Assembly (NCBI RefSeq): GCF_001457455.1
Contig: NZ_LN831026.1
Location: forward strand, 1 to 64,000
Length of the DNA: 64,000 bases
Source: Corynebacterium diphtheriae
GTDB taxonomy: Bacteria > Actinomycetota > Actinomycetes > Mycobacteriales > Mycobacteriaceae
Direction of reading: 5' to 3'
Part shown: positions 20,453 through 33,314 of the stretch, piece by piece
Numbering within the stretch: the stretch's first letter is position 1
Layout: every line of letters begins with the position of its first letter
Notes under the pieces: generated by a model
What the model was told of the DNA's origin: nothing
Databases searched by the model: none
What the model saw: only the letters and a program-made list of their open reading frames with translations
Translations under genes and position numbers: made by a program

Positions 20453-21176
20453 CTAGAATGCTGGCATTTGCCACTCGGAGACGTCGATAAGCGCGACGTC
20501 GGTGTTGCAAGGCGTGCAATTATGGTTGGCGTTGCCGGATTCGGTGCGCCTGAGCGTTTCGACGTCCCCAATGGTCAGCTTTTGGTGTTCCTTGGTGAGC
20601 TTGAGGGCAGTGCTAGTCCGGTGGAGACGTTGTGGCGCTTGATGCACTAGTCTAATTCGAAGAAGTTTTCGTCTTTGAGGGAAGAGTAGATGGCTTTCCA
20701 GAGCTCGTATTGTGTTACGGAATCCATGCCGGTATCGGCTACGATCTGGGCGTAGTCGCCGTGGATTACTTCGCCAAAATGAAGGCGTGGGGGTGGGAGG
20801 TGCGGACTTGGTGGAGCACCTCGCGCCAGAATTCCGAGTTGACAGAATAGGCTGCGTCGAGACGCCACCCCCGTAGCACCTTGGTCTAACCAATACCGCA
20901 TAACGTCCGCCACGTGGCTGAACACGCCATCGAGTATCACTGCAATCCCGCGCTCATCACATGCGGCGACCAGCGACTGCCAATTCTCGGCCGTTCCCAA
21001 CCGTGGATCAATCTCATAATGATCAATCGTGTCGTACCCATGCGATACCGAACGGAAAATGGGTCCTAGCAGCTATCCCGTGCACCCCAACTCCACGAGA
21101 TAGTCCAGCTGCTGATTCACTGCCGACAATCGCGTACCGACACACCAGCGAATCCCAGCGGATATACCTGCCACAT
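20453..21176 (-). pseudogene. GH13 alpha-glucosidase/amylase-type pseudogene
   Basis: Reading minus-strand frames gives MWQVYPLGFAG (start at 21176), SAVNQQLDYLVELGCTG, a TAG stop, then LLGPIFRSVSHGYDTIDHY. DPRLGTAENWQSLVAACDER, YWLDQGATG and GEVIHGDYAQIVADTGMDSV follow, and a C-terminal tail ends at 20453. These are conserved regions of family GH13. At least one in-frame stop and several frameshifts or deletions are present, and the catalytic Asp region is lost. Confidence 0.75.
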
Positions 21177-21422
21177 GATTGTGGTGGGATCCCACGCTCT
21201 CGTATCACTATGAGGCATGCGGTCCATGCTAGGTGGAATAGCAGTGCCAGCAGCGCCATTGGGTCAACTTGATCAAGCAATTTCTCTTCCTTGCTATGGT
21301 GAGCCACCGCTACATTGCACCCCCAGATAGGGGAAGAACCCGCCCCAGCTCAACCCCACTGAATCGGTAAAGATGCAGGTCAGCGGTTTGACCTCAAGCC
21401 GTTGATGCGACACCATGCTTGA

Positions 21423-22421
21423 GTGAAAAGTATAAAGAAGACCCTCAAAGCCGCCGCAGCTGCTGTGGCAGCCCTTGTTACTGTCACCGCATGTTCCGCT
21501 ACTGGCGGTGCCCCGAGGGCTTCTGACAATCCCAACGGCCAAGCAGGAGGCGTGGATACTCCTCGTTACACCGTTGCGATGATTACTCATGGCGCACCGG
21601 GTGATACATTCTGGGATTTGGTGCGTAAGGGCGCTGAGGATGCGGCTCGTAAAAATAACATTGAGCTGCGATATTCTTCGGATCCCGAGGCTCCTAATCA
21701 GGCGAATCTTGTGCAAAATGCAATTGATTCCCGTGTGGATGGCATTGCGGTGACGTTGCCTAATGCTGATGCGATTGGTCCGGTGGCGCGTAAGGCTGCC
21801 GATAAGAAGATCCCGATTGTGGCTCTGAACGCTGGTATGGATGCGTATCAGAAGTACAACATCAGCGCGTTTTTTGGCCAGGAGGAAAAGGTCGCTGGCA
21901 CGTTGGCTGGTGAGCGCCTGGCTAAGGATGGTGCTCGTCATGCGTTGTGCGTGATCCATGAGCAGGGCAATTCTTCGCAGGAGGCGCGTTGTGCTGGTGT
22001 GAAACAGGGCATGGGCGGCAATGTGGAGACGTTGTATGTCAATGGCAAGGATCTCACGAGTGTGCAGTCGACTGTGCAGGCGAAGTTGTCGCAGGATAAG
22101 AGTATTGATTGGGTGATGGGCTTGCAGGCTCCGGTTGCGATGACCAGCGCGGAGGCTGTGAAGAACGCGGGCAGTGCGGCGAAGGTGGCTACGTTTGATA
22201 CCAACGCCCAGCTTGTCGACGCCATCTCTTCGGGTGCGATTGCGTGGGCTGTGGATCAGCAGCCGTATATGCAGGGTTATTTGGCTGTGGATTCGATTTG
22301 GTTGGCGCATCGTAATGGTTCGACGATGGGTGGTGGTCGTCCGGTGTATACGGGTCCAAGTTTTGTGGATAGTTCCAATGTGGATGCGATTTCTGAGGCT
22401 GCGAAGGCGGGTCTGCGATGA
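21423..22421 (+). CDS. Sugar-type ABC transporter substrate-binding lipoprotein
   Basis: A 332-residue protein starting with GTG. The signal peptide ends in the lipobox VTAC (lipidated Cys at residue 24). The mature part is a type-I periplasmic-binding fold of the ribose/galactose class (YTVAMITHGAPGDTFWDLV, DGIAVTLPNA, VATFDTNAQLVDAI). It binds the solute outside the membrane and delivers it to the permease and ATPase encoded immediately downstream (4-base overlap). The same three-gene order followed by ppiA is known in C. glutamicum; the substrate is not established. Confidence 0.88.
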   Translation: MKSIKKTLKAAAAAVAALVTVTACSATGGAPRASDNPNGQAGGVDTPRYTVAMITHGAPGDTFWDLVRKGAEDAARKNNIELRYSSDPEAPNQANLVQNAIDSRVDGIAVTLPNADAIGPVARKAADKKIPIVALNAGMDAYQKYNISAFFGQEEKVAGTLAGERLAKDGARHALCVIHEQGNSSQEARCAGVKQGMGGNVETLYVNGKDLTSVQSTVQAKLSQDKSIDWVMGLQAPVAMTSAEAVKNAGSAAKVATFDTNAQLVDAISSGAIAWAVDQQPYMQGYLAVDSIWLAHRNGSTMGGGRPVYTGPSFVDSSNVDAISEAAKAGLR

Positions 22422-23449
22422 GTTCTGTTTCTGCTGATGATCGACTTCGTCGTCGTACTGGTTTTTCTGCGCTGATTCGTCGCCCTGAGTTGGCGAGTTT
22501 GCTGGGCGCTATTGCTATTTTCGTGTTGTTTATGGTGTTGGCACCGTCGTTTCGTTCGTTGGAATCGTTTTCCACGGTGTTGTACGCGAGTTCCACTATC
22601 GGCATTGTTGCGGTAGCGGTGGGCATGCTGATGATCGGCGCGGAGTTTGATTTGTCTTCGGGTGTGGCGGTGACGAGCACTGCGTTGGCGGCCACGATGC
22701 TGAACTACAATTTTCACCTGAATAGTTGGGTGGGCGCTGGTATTTCGCTGGTGTTTGCGCTGGGTATTGGTGCGTGGAATGGTTTTCTGGTCACGCGTAC
22801 TGGCATTGATAGTTTCTTGATTACTCTGGCAGGTTTTTTGGGGTTGCAGGGTTTGAATTTGGCGATCACTAAGTGGGTGACGGGCCAGGTTGCTACTCCG
22901 ATTATTTCTGACATGGAGGGTTTTGGTTCTGCGCGCGTGGTGTTTGCTGGCACGATTCATGTGGGATCGGTGTCGATTCGTGCCACGGTGTTGTGGTGGA
23001 TTTTCTTCGTCGTGATCGGTTCGTGGTTGTTGTTTAAAACTCGGTTTGGCAACTGGATTTTTGCGGTGGGTGGCGATGCCGATGCTGCTCGTGCTTCGGG
23101 CGTTCCGGTTGATCGCGTAAAAATTATTCTGTTTATGTTTGTTGGTTTTGCGGCGTGGTTTGTGGGCATGCACAATCTTTTCGCTTTTGATTCGATTCAG
23201 GCTGGCCAGGGCGTGGGTAATGAGTTTTTGTACATCATTGCTGCGGTTATTGGTGGCTGTGCGATGACGGGTGGCCGTGGAACGATCATTGGTACGGCGA
23301 TTGGTGCTGTGATTTTCGGTATGACTAATCAGGGAATTGTGTACGCGGGGTGGAATCCGGATTGGTTTAAGTTCTTCCTTGGTGCCATGTTGTTGTTTGC
23401 GGTGTTGACTAATACGTCGTTTGCTAGTTTGACCAAGGGGAGGCGCTAA
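22418..23449 (+). CDS. Sugar-type ABC transporter permease
   Basis: A 343-residue RbsC-like membrane protein with about ten helices and the family stretches IGIVAVAVGMLMIGAEFDLS and GGCAMTGGRGTIIG. The start overlaps the binding-protein stop (ATGA). The stop abuts the ATPase start with no gap, so all three genes are translated together. Confidence 0.9.
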   Translation: MSSVSADDRLRRRTGFSALIRRPELASLLGAIAIFVLFMVLAPSFRSLESFSTVLYASSTIGIVAVAVGMLMIGAEFDLSSGVAVTSTALAATMLNYNFHLNSWVGAGISLVFALGIGAWNGFLVTRTGIDSFLITLAGFLGLQGLNLAITKWVTGQVATPIISDMEGFGSARVVFAGTIHVGSVSIRATVLWWIFFVVIGSWLLFKTRFGNWIFAVGGDADAARASGVPVDRVKIILFMFVGFAAWFVGMHNLFAFDSIQAGQGVGNEFLYIIAAVIGGCAMTGGRGTIIGTAIGAVIFGMTNQGIVYAGWNPDWFKFFLGAMLLFAVLTNTSFASLTKGRR

Positions 23450-24211
23450 ATGTCTGAGATTATTGCGTTGCGGGATGTGACCAAATCTTATGGTAGTTTT
23501 GATGCGCTGCGCGGGGTGTCGCTTTCAATTTCCGCAGGTGAGGTCCTGTGTGTGTTGGGTGATAATGGTGCCGGAAAATCTACGCTGATTAAGATTTTGT
23601 CGGGTATTCATAAGCCCACGAGTGGAGAGATGCTTATCGACGCCACCCCGACGGTGTTCAATGGTCCGAGGGATGCTTTGAATCATGGCATTGCTACGGT
23701 GCACCAGAATCTGGCGGTGGTGGGGCACATGTCGGTGTGGCGCAATTTCTTTTTGGGCCAGGAGCTGACGGGGTTTTTAGGCCGGCTGCGTGAAGACGAG
23801 ATGCGGCGTATTACCCAAGAGCAGTTGGCTGCTATGGGTATTGATCTTCCTGATGTGGATGTGGAAGTGGAGTCGTTGTCTGGTGGTCAGCGCCAGGTGG
23901 TGGCGATTGCCCGTGCGGTTTATTTTGGTGCCCGTGTGATTATTCTTGACGAGCCCACGGCTGCCCTTGGCGTGAAGCAATCCGGTATGGTGTTGCGTTT
24001 TGTGGCGGCTGCTCGTGAAAAGGGTATTGGTGTTGTTCTTATTACGCACAACCCCCATCATGCGTATCTTGTGGGCGATCACTTTACGATCTTGAATCTG
24101 GGTAATCAGATTCTGGATGCTGATCGCAGCAACGTGACTCTTGAGGAGCTCACTCAGCACATGGCTGGCGGTGGCGAGCTAGAAGCGCTGAGCCACGAGC
24201 TGCGTCGATAA
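23450..24211 (+). CDS. Sugar-type ABC transporter ATPase
   Basis: A 253-residue single-domain ATPase. Walker A is GDNGAGKST, the signature is LSGGQRQVVAIARAV and Walker B is VIILDEPTAALG. It has one nucleotide-binding domain, whereas RbsA-type proteins have two (about 500 residues), so it should act as a homodimer. Last gene of the operon; the next gene is convergent. Confidence 0.9.
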   Translation: MSEIIALRDVTKSYGSFDALRGVSLSISAGEVLCVLGDNGAGKSTLIKILSGIHKPTSGEMLIDATPTVFNGPRDALNHGIATVHQNLAVVGHMSVWRNFFLGQELTGFLGRLREDEMRRITQEQLAAMGIDLPDVDVEVESLSGGQRQVVAIARAVYFGARVIILDEPTAALGVKQSGMVLRFVAAAREKGIGVVLITHNPHHAYLVGDHFTILNLGNQILDADRSNVTLEELTQHMAGGGELEALSHELRR

Positions 24212-24258
24212 CGTAGCCTGCCGCACGTAAACGCGTGGCAGGCTACGAATCTAATGGG

Positions 24259-24867
24259 TTAGTCGTCGTTCTTTTCGCTGTTTTTGAGCTGCTCTTCGAG
24301 GGAGCTGAGTAGTTCCTCGTCGCGCTCAGGGATTCCCTCTTCTGGGGTTTGTGTGGAGTACACCAAGCGGGATTCTTCGGTGTTAACGGTATCGGCACCG
24401 AAGTCCTCAACGCGTGGTGGTTCATCGGATACTCCGGAGCCGGAGAACTTATCCCAGAGGAAGTAGACTGCGGCGCCGAGTGCTGCGAGTACTACGGTGT
24501 AGAGGGAGCAGCGCACAGCTTGGGCGCCGGCGCTGCGCTTCTTCTTGGTGAGGCCAGCTTTTTGAGCTTGTTTGCGTGCTTGCTTGCGGGCTTTCTTGGA
24601 GAGTTTCTTTGAGGTCTTAGCGACGTCTTTTTTGGTGCTCTCGGCGGTGTTTTGTGCATCCGCGAGGGCTGCGTCGAGACGCTTGCGGGCTTGGCCTGCT
24701 AGCGAGGTTACGTTTTCTACGGCGCTGTCGCGGACATCTTCGGCGGTATCTGCTGCGGACAGGAGAGCGTCGTACGCCTCACTGGCCTTGCGGTCGCGGT
24801 AGTCCGCGTACTTGTTGTATGCCGCCTTTGTTAGTACAACTGCGCCACGGATGGTGGTTGGGTTCAT
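24259..24867 (-). CDS. Membrane protein with Lys-rich coiled coil
   Basis: A 202-residue protein. Residues 1-80 are helical and charged, and 80-112 are very Lys/Ala-rich ([19 protein letters not shown]). One membrane helix lies at about 118-137, followed by an acidic extracytoplasmic tail. The basic cytoplasmic face could bind nucleic acid or membrane. It corresponds in position to the gene before ppiA in C. glutamicum. Function unknown. Confidence 0.78.
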   Translation of the reverse strand: MNPTTIRGAVVLTKAAYNKYADYRDRKASEAYDALLSAADTAEDVRDSAVENVTSLAGQARKRLDAALADAQNTAESTKKDVAKTSKKLSKKARKQARKQAQKAGLTKKKRSAGAQAVRCSLYTVVLAALGAAVYFLWDKFSGSGVSDEPPRVEDFGADTVNTEESRLVYSTQTPEEGIPERDEELLSSLEEQLKNSEKNDD

Positions 24868-24947
24868 CCTTTATCGTCCTTCCCAGTTGTGGTTACTTAT
24901 CCATCAAGCGTAGCGAGGTTGCGGGTTTCATGCTTATGATGAATGGC

Positions 24948-25472
24948 ATGACTTTGAAGACCGCTACTGCGATTTTGCACACCAACCGTGGTGACGTTTC
25001 CATCGAGTTGTTTGGCAACCATGCGCCAAAGACCATCGAAAACTTTGTCACCTTGGCAAACGGTACCGCTGAGTACAAGACCGAAAACGCTTCCGGCACC
25101 AACGAGGGCCCCTTCTACGATGGCGCAGTGTTCCACCGCGTTATCGACGGCTTCATGATCCAGGGTGGCGACCCAACCGGCACCGGTCGTGGCGGCCCAG
25201 GCTACATGTTTGCTGATGAGTTCCACCCTGAGCTCCAGTTCGATCGCCCATTCCTTCTGGCTATGGCGAATGCCGGCCCAGGAACCAATGGCTCCCAGTT
25301 CTTTATCACCGTGGTACCAACCCCACACTTGAACAACCACCACACCATCTTCGGTGAGGTCACCGATGCAGCTTCTCAGAAGGTTGTTCTTGACATCGCT
25401 CAGACTGCAACCGATCGTATGGATCGCCCAGTTGAGCCAGTGGTTATCGAGTCCGTCGAAATCACCGAATAA
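24948..25472 (+). CDS. ppiA: Peptidyl-prolyl cis-trans isomerase, cyclophilin type
   Basis: A 174-residue cytoplasmic cyclophilin that catalyses prolyl isomerisation. Active-site stretches are [35 protein letters not shown] and HTIFGEV. I chose the ATG at 24948 because TATGAT at 24935-24940 makes a -10 box seven bases upstream, typical of leaderless corynebacterial genes. ATGs at 24930, 24936 and 24939 are alternatives, and a much longer reading upstream is spurious. Confidence 0.93.
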   Translation: MTLKTATAILHTNRGDVSIELFGNHAPKTIENFVTLANGTAEYKTENASGTNEGPFYDGAVFHRVIDGFMIQGGDPTGTGRGGPGYMFADEFHPELQFDRPFLLAMANAGPGTNGSQFFITVVPTPHLNNHHTIFGEVTDAASQKVVLDIAQTATDRMDRPVEPVVIESVEITE

Positions 25473-25561
25473 AAAGCTTACGCTGAGCGCTTTAACGCTT
25501 AACGACGCCCCTGCTAGCACTTTTTACTGAACTAGCCCCCGAAAGTTGGACTGGTTTCATT

Positions 25562-25745
25562 CTAGGTGGTTAGGGCCTTAAGGGTCTGATCCCGATACTG
25601 CATCGGAGTCAGGCCCTTGAACCGTTGTTGAAGCCGGTCGTTGTTGTACCAGAAGATGTAATCATCTACGGCCCTATAAAACTCATCAACACTGGCGAAG
25701 TGCTCGCCGTAGTACATTTCGGTCTTGAGGGTGTCGTCCTTTCGA
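25562..25745 (-). pseudogene. IS3-family transposase fragment (C-terminus)
   Basis: The minus frame reads KTEMYYGEHFASV, then VDDYIFWYNNDRLQQRFKG and LTPMQYRDQTLKAL, ending at 25562. This is the end of an IS3-type OrfB including the last catalytic-domain region. The 5' part is missing. No terminal repeats were recognised. Confidence 0.75.
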
Positions 25746-26025
25746 GGATAGGTAGAAGTTGATTCGAAAGGTACCCATGATGGTCGCCCTATTTGTCCTC
25801 GGGGCCCATCACAGGAACTAACTCGTACACCACGCTAACGGACGCAACCACTTACCCTTGTTCCTAAGCCTAGGGGCACTCCAAAGCACGCTGGTTGAAG
25901 TCATGGTTTTACCCTCGCACACGACTGTGCAAGAACCAATGACCCCTCCCCCAAGCATGGGGTGGAGCGGCGATACTGAACTACAGTCCCGTTGCAGCAG
26001 CGGTTCCCAGCATGTTTAAAATCAG
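25746..26025. other. Non-coding stretch between IS3 remnant and AT-rich gene
   Basis: No convincing frame, RNA or repeat was seen. It is probably junction DNA left by insertion and decay. Confidence 0.3.
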
Positions 26026-26179
26026 CTAGGCTCCATGCCTCGAGAGGCTGTGCCACTTTTTAACACGCGTTGCATGAGCCAAAACAGTGCCGTGCTCTAG
26101 AAGCTCGAAAGAGACATTTATGGCACCGCCGTTGGTGAACTTCTTTTCTCCTGTGAGAATGGCTCTGACATGCTCTTCT
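26026..26179 (-). pseudogene. Possible frameshifted extension of the 26180-26530 gene
   Basis: An open minus frame without a start codon reads EEHVRAILTGEKKFTNGG, then NVSFELLEHGTVLAHATR. It overlaps the end of the upstream membrane-protein gene in another frame. It looks protein-like and could be the original C-terminal domain cut off by a one-base shift. Confidence 0.3.
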
Positions 26180-26530
26180 TTAGCGTTTTTGATTCGGATA
26201 TCTCTTTAAGTCTTTTGTTTTTTTGAAGATCGAATTCTCCCCGAACAGCAAATCGTGGATTCCTCCCGAGACCAGCAAGAGCCCTATCCAATTTCCGGTT
26301 GCATAGATAAAAATAACTCCACTGACGATGCTTAGATAGCTAATGATTTTTGCCTTTTTACTATCTTTTGCATCTTTAAATTCATTAGGATGGTACATCA
26401 CTGCAACCAGAAGATCTATAGTTGCCATAGCTAGGAAAACATAAGAAATTTTCATGTAACCCAGCAATGCAAATATTCCAGCAATAACTATTGTGACGAT
26501 ACCTACGCGACCAATTAAGCGACTTATCAA
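26180..26530 (-). CDS. AT-rich small membrane protein
   Basis: A 116-residue product with four hydrophobic segments (residues 8-28, 30-45, 60-78, 82-95), starting MISRLIGRVGIVTIVIAG and ending in a Lys/Arg-rich tail. Codons are much AT-richer than the rest of the window and IS3 fragments lie on both sides, so it was probably acquired by transfer. No family is recognised. Confidence 0.5.
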   Translation of the reverse strand: MISRLIGRVGIVTIVIAGIFALLGYMKISYVFLAMATIDLLVAVMYHPNEFKDAKDSKKAKIISYLSIVSGVIFIYATGNWIGLLLVSGGIHDLLFGENSIFKKTKDLKRYPNQKR

Positions 26531-26579
26531 GTAAATCTCTCCACATCATGGTTGATAATGGTTATGGGGATGCGGACAT

Positions 26580-26930
26580 TTTTTAGGAATGTTCAGAGTA
26601 GCAGTTCACGCCTGCGTTGATTGATGCTTAATCCATCGAACTCAAGCTTGATTCTATCTTCGTTGTAAAAGCCAACATGTTCATGAATTGCTTGCTCTCA
26701 TTCATCACAATGGGGCCACTTACGTCCATAGAACATCTCATTTTTCATTCTGCCGAACAATCCCTCGCACGCTGAATTGTCGGGTGACATCCCTTCTTCG
26801 ACATCGAACGCGTAAAACCGATGTCCTATAAGTCTTGAATCCAACTGTTGCCCCGATAATGGCAACCACGATCGGAATGAATTACCAATTGTGCGGGGTC
26901 AGGCGGTGCATTATTGTCAAACGCCTGCTT
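26580..26930 (-). pseudogene. Second IS3-family transposase remnant
   Basis: Across two frames the minus strand reads LVIHSDRGCHYRG, HRFYAFDVEEGMSPDNSA, CEGLFGRMKNEMFYGRKW and HVGFYNEDRIKLEFDGLS. These are the second Asp and the Glu regions of an IS3/IS150-type DDE transposase. Stops and shifts make it inactive. It differs in sequence from the fragment at 25562. Confidence 0.75.
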
Positions 26931-27131
26931 CCGACACCCTCTGTTGAGGTGAAAACTAATTTTTGGAAGTAGAACCCGCCATAGGGAATTGATAGAAATC
27001 AAGGCAAATGCCTAGGAACAAAACCTGGGGCATTTCAGATCCCTTGGTCAGTGTGCACCATCAACCCTTCACCAGGTTTATGCCACGTGATCGCATTCTT
27101 TAACGAGGTGGGGGTGGTGCATACTGAAGTG

Positions 27132-27731
27132 ATGAACGCACTCAAACGCGCATATGGTCAAGCACCTGCGACCGCGGTTCTTTGCGCGCTGACGATACTT
27201 ATCTATCTGCTTACTGTTGTGGAGTCCCGCTCGATTGAACACAACCTTAGTGATTCGTGGATTGCAGATCACTGGACTCTTTATGGTCCGTATTCTCATG
27301 GCCTAGGGTGGCTGCGCATGGTGGGGACGGTGTTTCTCCACAGCGGGCCCACACATCTGGCGTTGAACATGTTTATGCTGTTCTTCTTTGGTCGCGAGAT
27401 TGAGCATTATTTAGGCAGTGGTCGTTTTACTTTGGCTTATATTGTGAGCGGGATTGGGGCCTCGGCAACTGTTCTGCTGATGGATCCGCTTGCGCCTACG
27501 GTGGGTGCTTCTGGTGCTGTGTATGGGCTTATGGCGATTTTTGTGGCGATGTCGTACCGGTTGCGTAGGGATCTCACAGCACCGTTGATTCTTATCGCAG
27601 TGAATGTGGGCTATTCCTTGCTTATGGATGGTGTTTCCCTTTGGGGACATTTGGGTGGCTTGCTGACGGGTTGTGTGCTGGGGATTGTTTTGGTGATTGC
27701 GCAGACTACTCGAGGTGGTAAGCGGGGGTGA
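27132..27731 (+). CDS. Rhomboid-family intramembrane serine protease
   Basis: A 199-residue protein with six membrane helices. The catalytic Ser lies in VGASGAVYGL (helix 4), the His in WGHLGGLLTG (helix 6) and the supporting Asn in HLALNMFMLFFFG (helix 2). It cleaves membrane-spanning substrates within the bilayer. The ATG at 27132 (MNALKRAYGQAPATAV) was chosen; the frame is open to 27051. A terminator follows. Rhomboid after ppiA is the corynebacterial order, here interrupted by IS remnants. Confidence 0.9.
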   Translation: MNALKRAYGQAPATAVLCALTILIYLLTVVESRSIEHNLSDSWIADHWTLYGPYSHGLGWLRMVGTVFLHSGPTHLALNMFMLFFFGREIEHYLGSGRFTLAYIVSGIGASATVLLMDPLAPTVGASGAVYGLMAIFVAMSYRLRRDLTAPLILIAVNVGYSLLMDGVSLWGHLGGLLTGCVLGIVLVIAQTTRGGKRG

Positions 27732-27751
27732 GATAAGGGGTTTATCTAGGG

Positions 27752-27785
27752 GGCGTCTCGTGTTTGCATGAGGCGCCTATTTTTT
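27752..27785 (+). terminator. Terminator after the rhomboid gene
   Basis: GGCGTCTC (27752-27759) pairs with GAGGCGCC (27770-27777) with one G-U pair, followed by TATTTTTTT. Confidence 0.85.
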
Positions 27786-27969
27786 TGAGAAAATCCTTAT
27801 CACACAAACCACATAAATAACATGAAACCCAACAGTTAGCTGCAGTTTCGTGGGGTGACTGCTGGTGGGGAGCAATGTGGTTATCGGCTGTCACAAGAGG
27901 CAACACGAGGCTACTGGGATGGCCCAACGCCCCAGTTTTTGGTGGGGAATAGTGCACAGCTGTTCTGAG

Positions 27970-28311
27970 TTATCCCCAGATTTTTGTAATTATCCACCAA
28001 AATTTCACAACTTTTGGAGTGCGAACACAGCGCTGATCGTGTGAAAAAGATTCCACAGCAGTTATCCACAATGTGGATAATTACATGTGTGTTGTTCACA
28101 GGGTGATGATCGAATAGCTATGTGTTCGAAGTACGCGACCTGCTATTTTCCCACAAGATTTCGAACAAATCCGCAGGTGGGGAAGAAGTGCACAACTTTA
28201 TCCACAGGGTGTGGATAAAGTCTGGGGATAACTTCCACCCGTGTAATTCCACAATTTCTTCCACAGCCTGTGGATAACTTTTGGTGATAGATGTTCACAA
28301 GTGGTGGATAA
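27970..28311. other. Dense DnaA-box cluster (second, away from dnaA)
   Basis: Five perfect 9-mers TTATCCACA or its complement lie at 28062-28070, 28072-28080, 28198-28206, 28210-28218 and 28269-28277. Single-mismatch boxes lie at 27970-27978, 27990-27998, 28223-28231 and 28303-28311. Two pairs face each other with 1- and 3-base gaps. The segment lies in a 1.07-kb non-coding gap between the rhomboid terminator and the thiC riboswitch. It holds more perfect boxes than the dnaA-dnaN gap. It could be a DnaA-titration site (datA-like), a DnaA-regulated locus or part of a bipartite origin. Confidence 0.8.
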
Positions 28312-28696
28312 CTTGTGAGTAAACCTCATATCTGGTGGTTCTGACCTAAAAGAGGAGCGCTGTGTCGTGCACGCTAGGCATAAGAGTGCGGGTCAATGCC
28401 GGGGACTTGTTTGGCTTGAGGTGACCATTTGTGCAGATAGATAGCTACTTTTGTGCAAGAAGTGGCTACGGGGTGATAAAACCCATCCACCATGCCGGTA
28501 ACTGAGAAAAATTAAGTTTTTTGTGTGGTGGTGGGGAGCGTTTTAGGTACCGCGTGATTGAGGGGCTAGGTGGTGGCGTAATACCCCCTAGGCGCTTTAC
28601 TAAAACCGCATGTCGCCTCGCGCTTTAAAAGTGTTGCTACCCCCATTGGAGTGGGGTGTGGCGGCACAATGTTGGGTGCGTGTTCTAGGTTAGTGA

Positions 28697-31254
<2,558 letters not shown>

Positions 31255-31258
<4 letters not shown>

Positions 31259-32326
31259 AAATAGCTGTTGTAGGTGGTGGAATCGTAGGGCTAAGCACCG
31301 CCTTTGAGCTTAGTACCCGCGGGTATAACGTTCACGTATTTGACCCCAACCCGGCAAGCGGTGCCTCACACTTTGCCGGCGGAATGCTTGCCCCCGCCGC
31401 CGAAGTGCAGTTCCAACAAGACCCATTGTTTCCGTTGATGAAGCGCGCCGGTAAGCTGTGGCCAGACATGGTGCGTTGGGTAGCGCAGCACACCAACCTG
31501 CCTACCGGTTATCGCACCGAAGGCACCCTCGTTGTGGCAGCCGATCGTGCCGACGCGGAACACCTTAAACAATTGCGCGCAACCCAAGAGGCGGCCGGAA
31601 TGGATGTTCGCCCCATTACCACACGACAGGCCCGTGGCCTCGAACCGGCACTAGGACCTCGGCTATCGGCGGCCGTACACATCCCCAACGACACCCAAGT
31701 CGCACCACGCGTATTCCTCACCGCACTACTCGACGCACTCGATGACTGTGGAGTAGAGGTAACAAAAGAGAAAATCACCGACCTCGAACCCCTCTACCAA
31801 CAATTCGATGTTGTTGTCCTCGCAGCAGGCCTCGGCGCACAACACCTAAGCCCCATACCTCTAGCACTACGACCCGTGCGCGGCGACATCCTACGAGTAC
31901 AAACAGAACCAGGGGCAGTCAACATGGTTGTGCGCGGCTGGGTTAACGACCGCCCCATCTACATCATCCCGCGCGCAAACGGCGAAATCGCCATCGGTGC
32001 CACCAGCCGCGAAGACGAACGCGATTTGCCCAGTGTAGAAGGAATATACGACCTGCTCCGCGATGCCATACGCGTAGTACCGGGTATCGTCGATAGTTCC
32101 CTTATAGAAGCCAACGTTGGTGTACGCCCCGGCACACCCGACGACCTCCCATACCTCGGATGGGCATCAGACCGACTCATTATCTCCACCGGATACTTCC
32201 GCCACGGCATCTTGCTCTCATCACTCGGCGCCCATGTCACCGCATGCCTCATCGACGGCACCGACCCCGGCATCGACCTCACAGCATGCGCACCAGACCG
32301 ACACCACAACGAAAGGGGCACAACCC

Positions 32327-32343
<17 letters not shown>
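31255..32343 (+). CDS. thiO: Glycine oxidase ThiO
   Basis: An FAD enzyme that oxidises glycine to dehydroglycine, the thiazole precursor. 362 residues with the N-terminal dinucleotide motif VGGGIVGLSTAFEL. The C-terminal DAAO signature region reads GVRPGTPDDLPYLGW and TGYFRHGILLS. From about 31640 base usage switches to strongly C-rich codons, continuing through thiS, thiG and thiF. It overlaps thiE by 4 and thiS by 17 bases. Confidence 0.92.

Positions 32344-33313
<970 letters not shown>

Positions 33314-33314
<1 letters not shown>

Noticed and set aside
21294..22310. 338-codon open frame antisense to the binding-protein gene
   Set aside because: Opposite a clear lipoprotein gene; its Arg/His/Leu-rich composition is typical of a shadow frame.
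24654..24947. Long upstream extension of ppiA
   Set aside because: It overlaps a separate minus-strand gene, and cyclophilin similarity begins at 24948.
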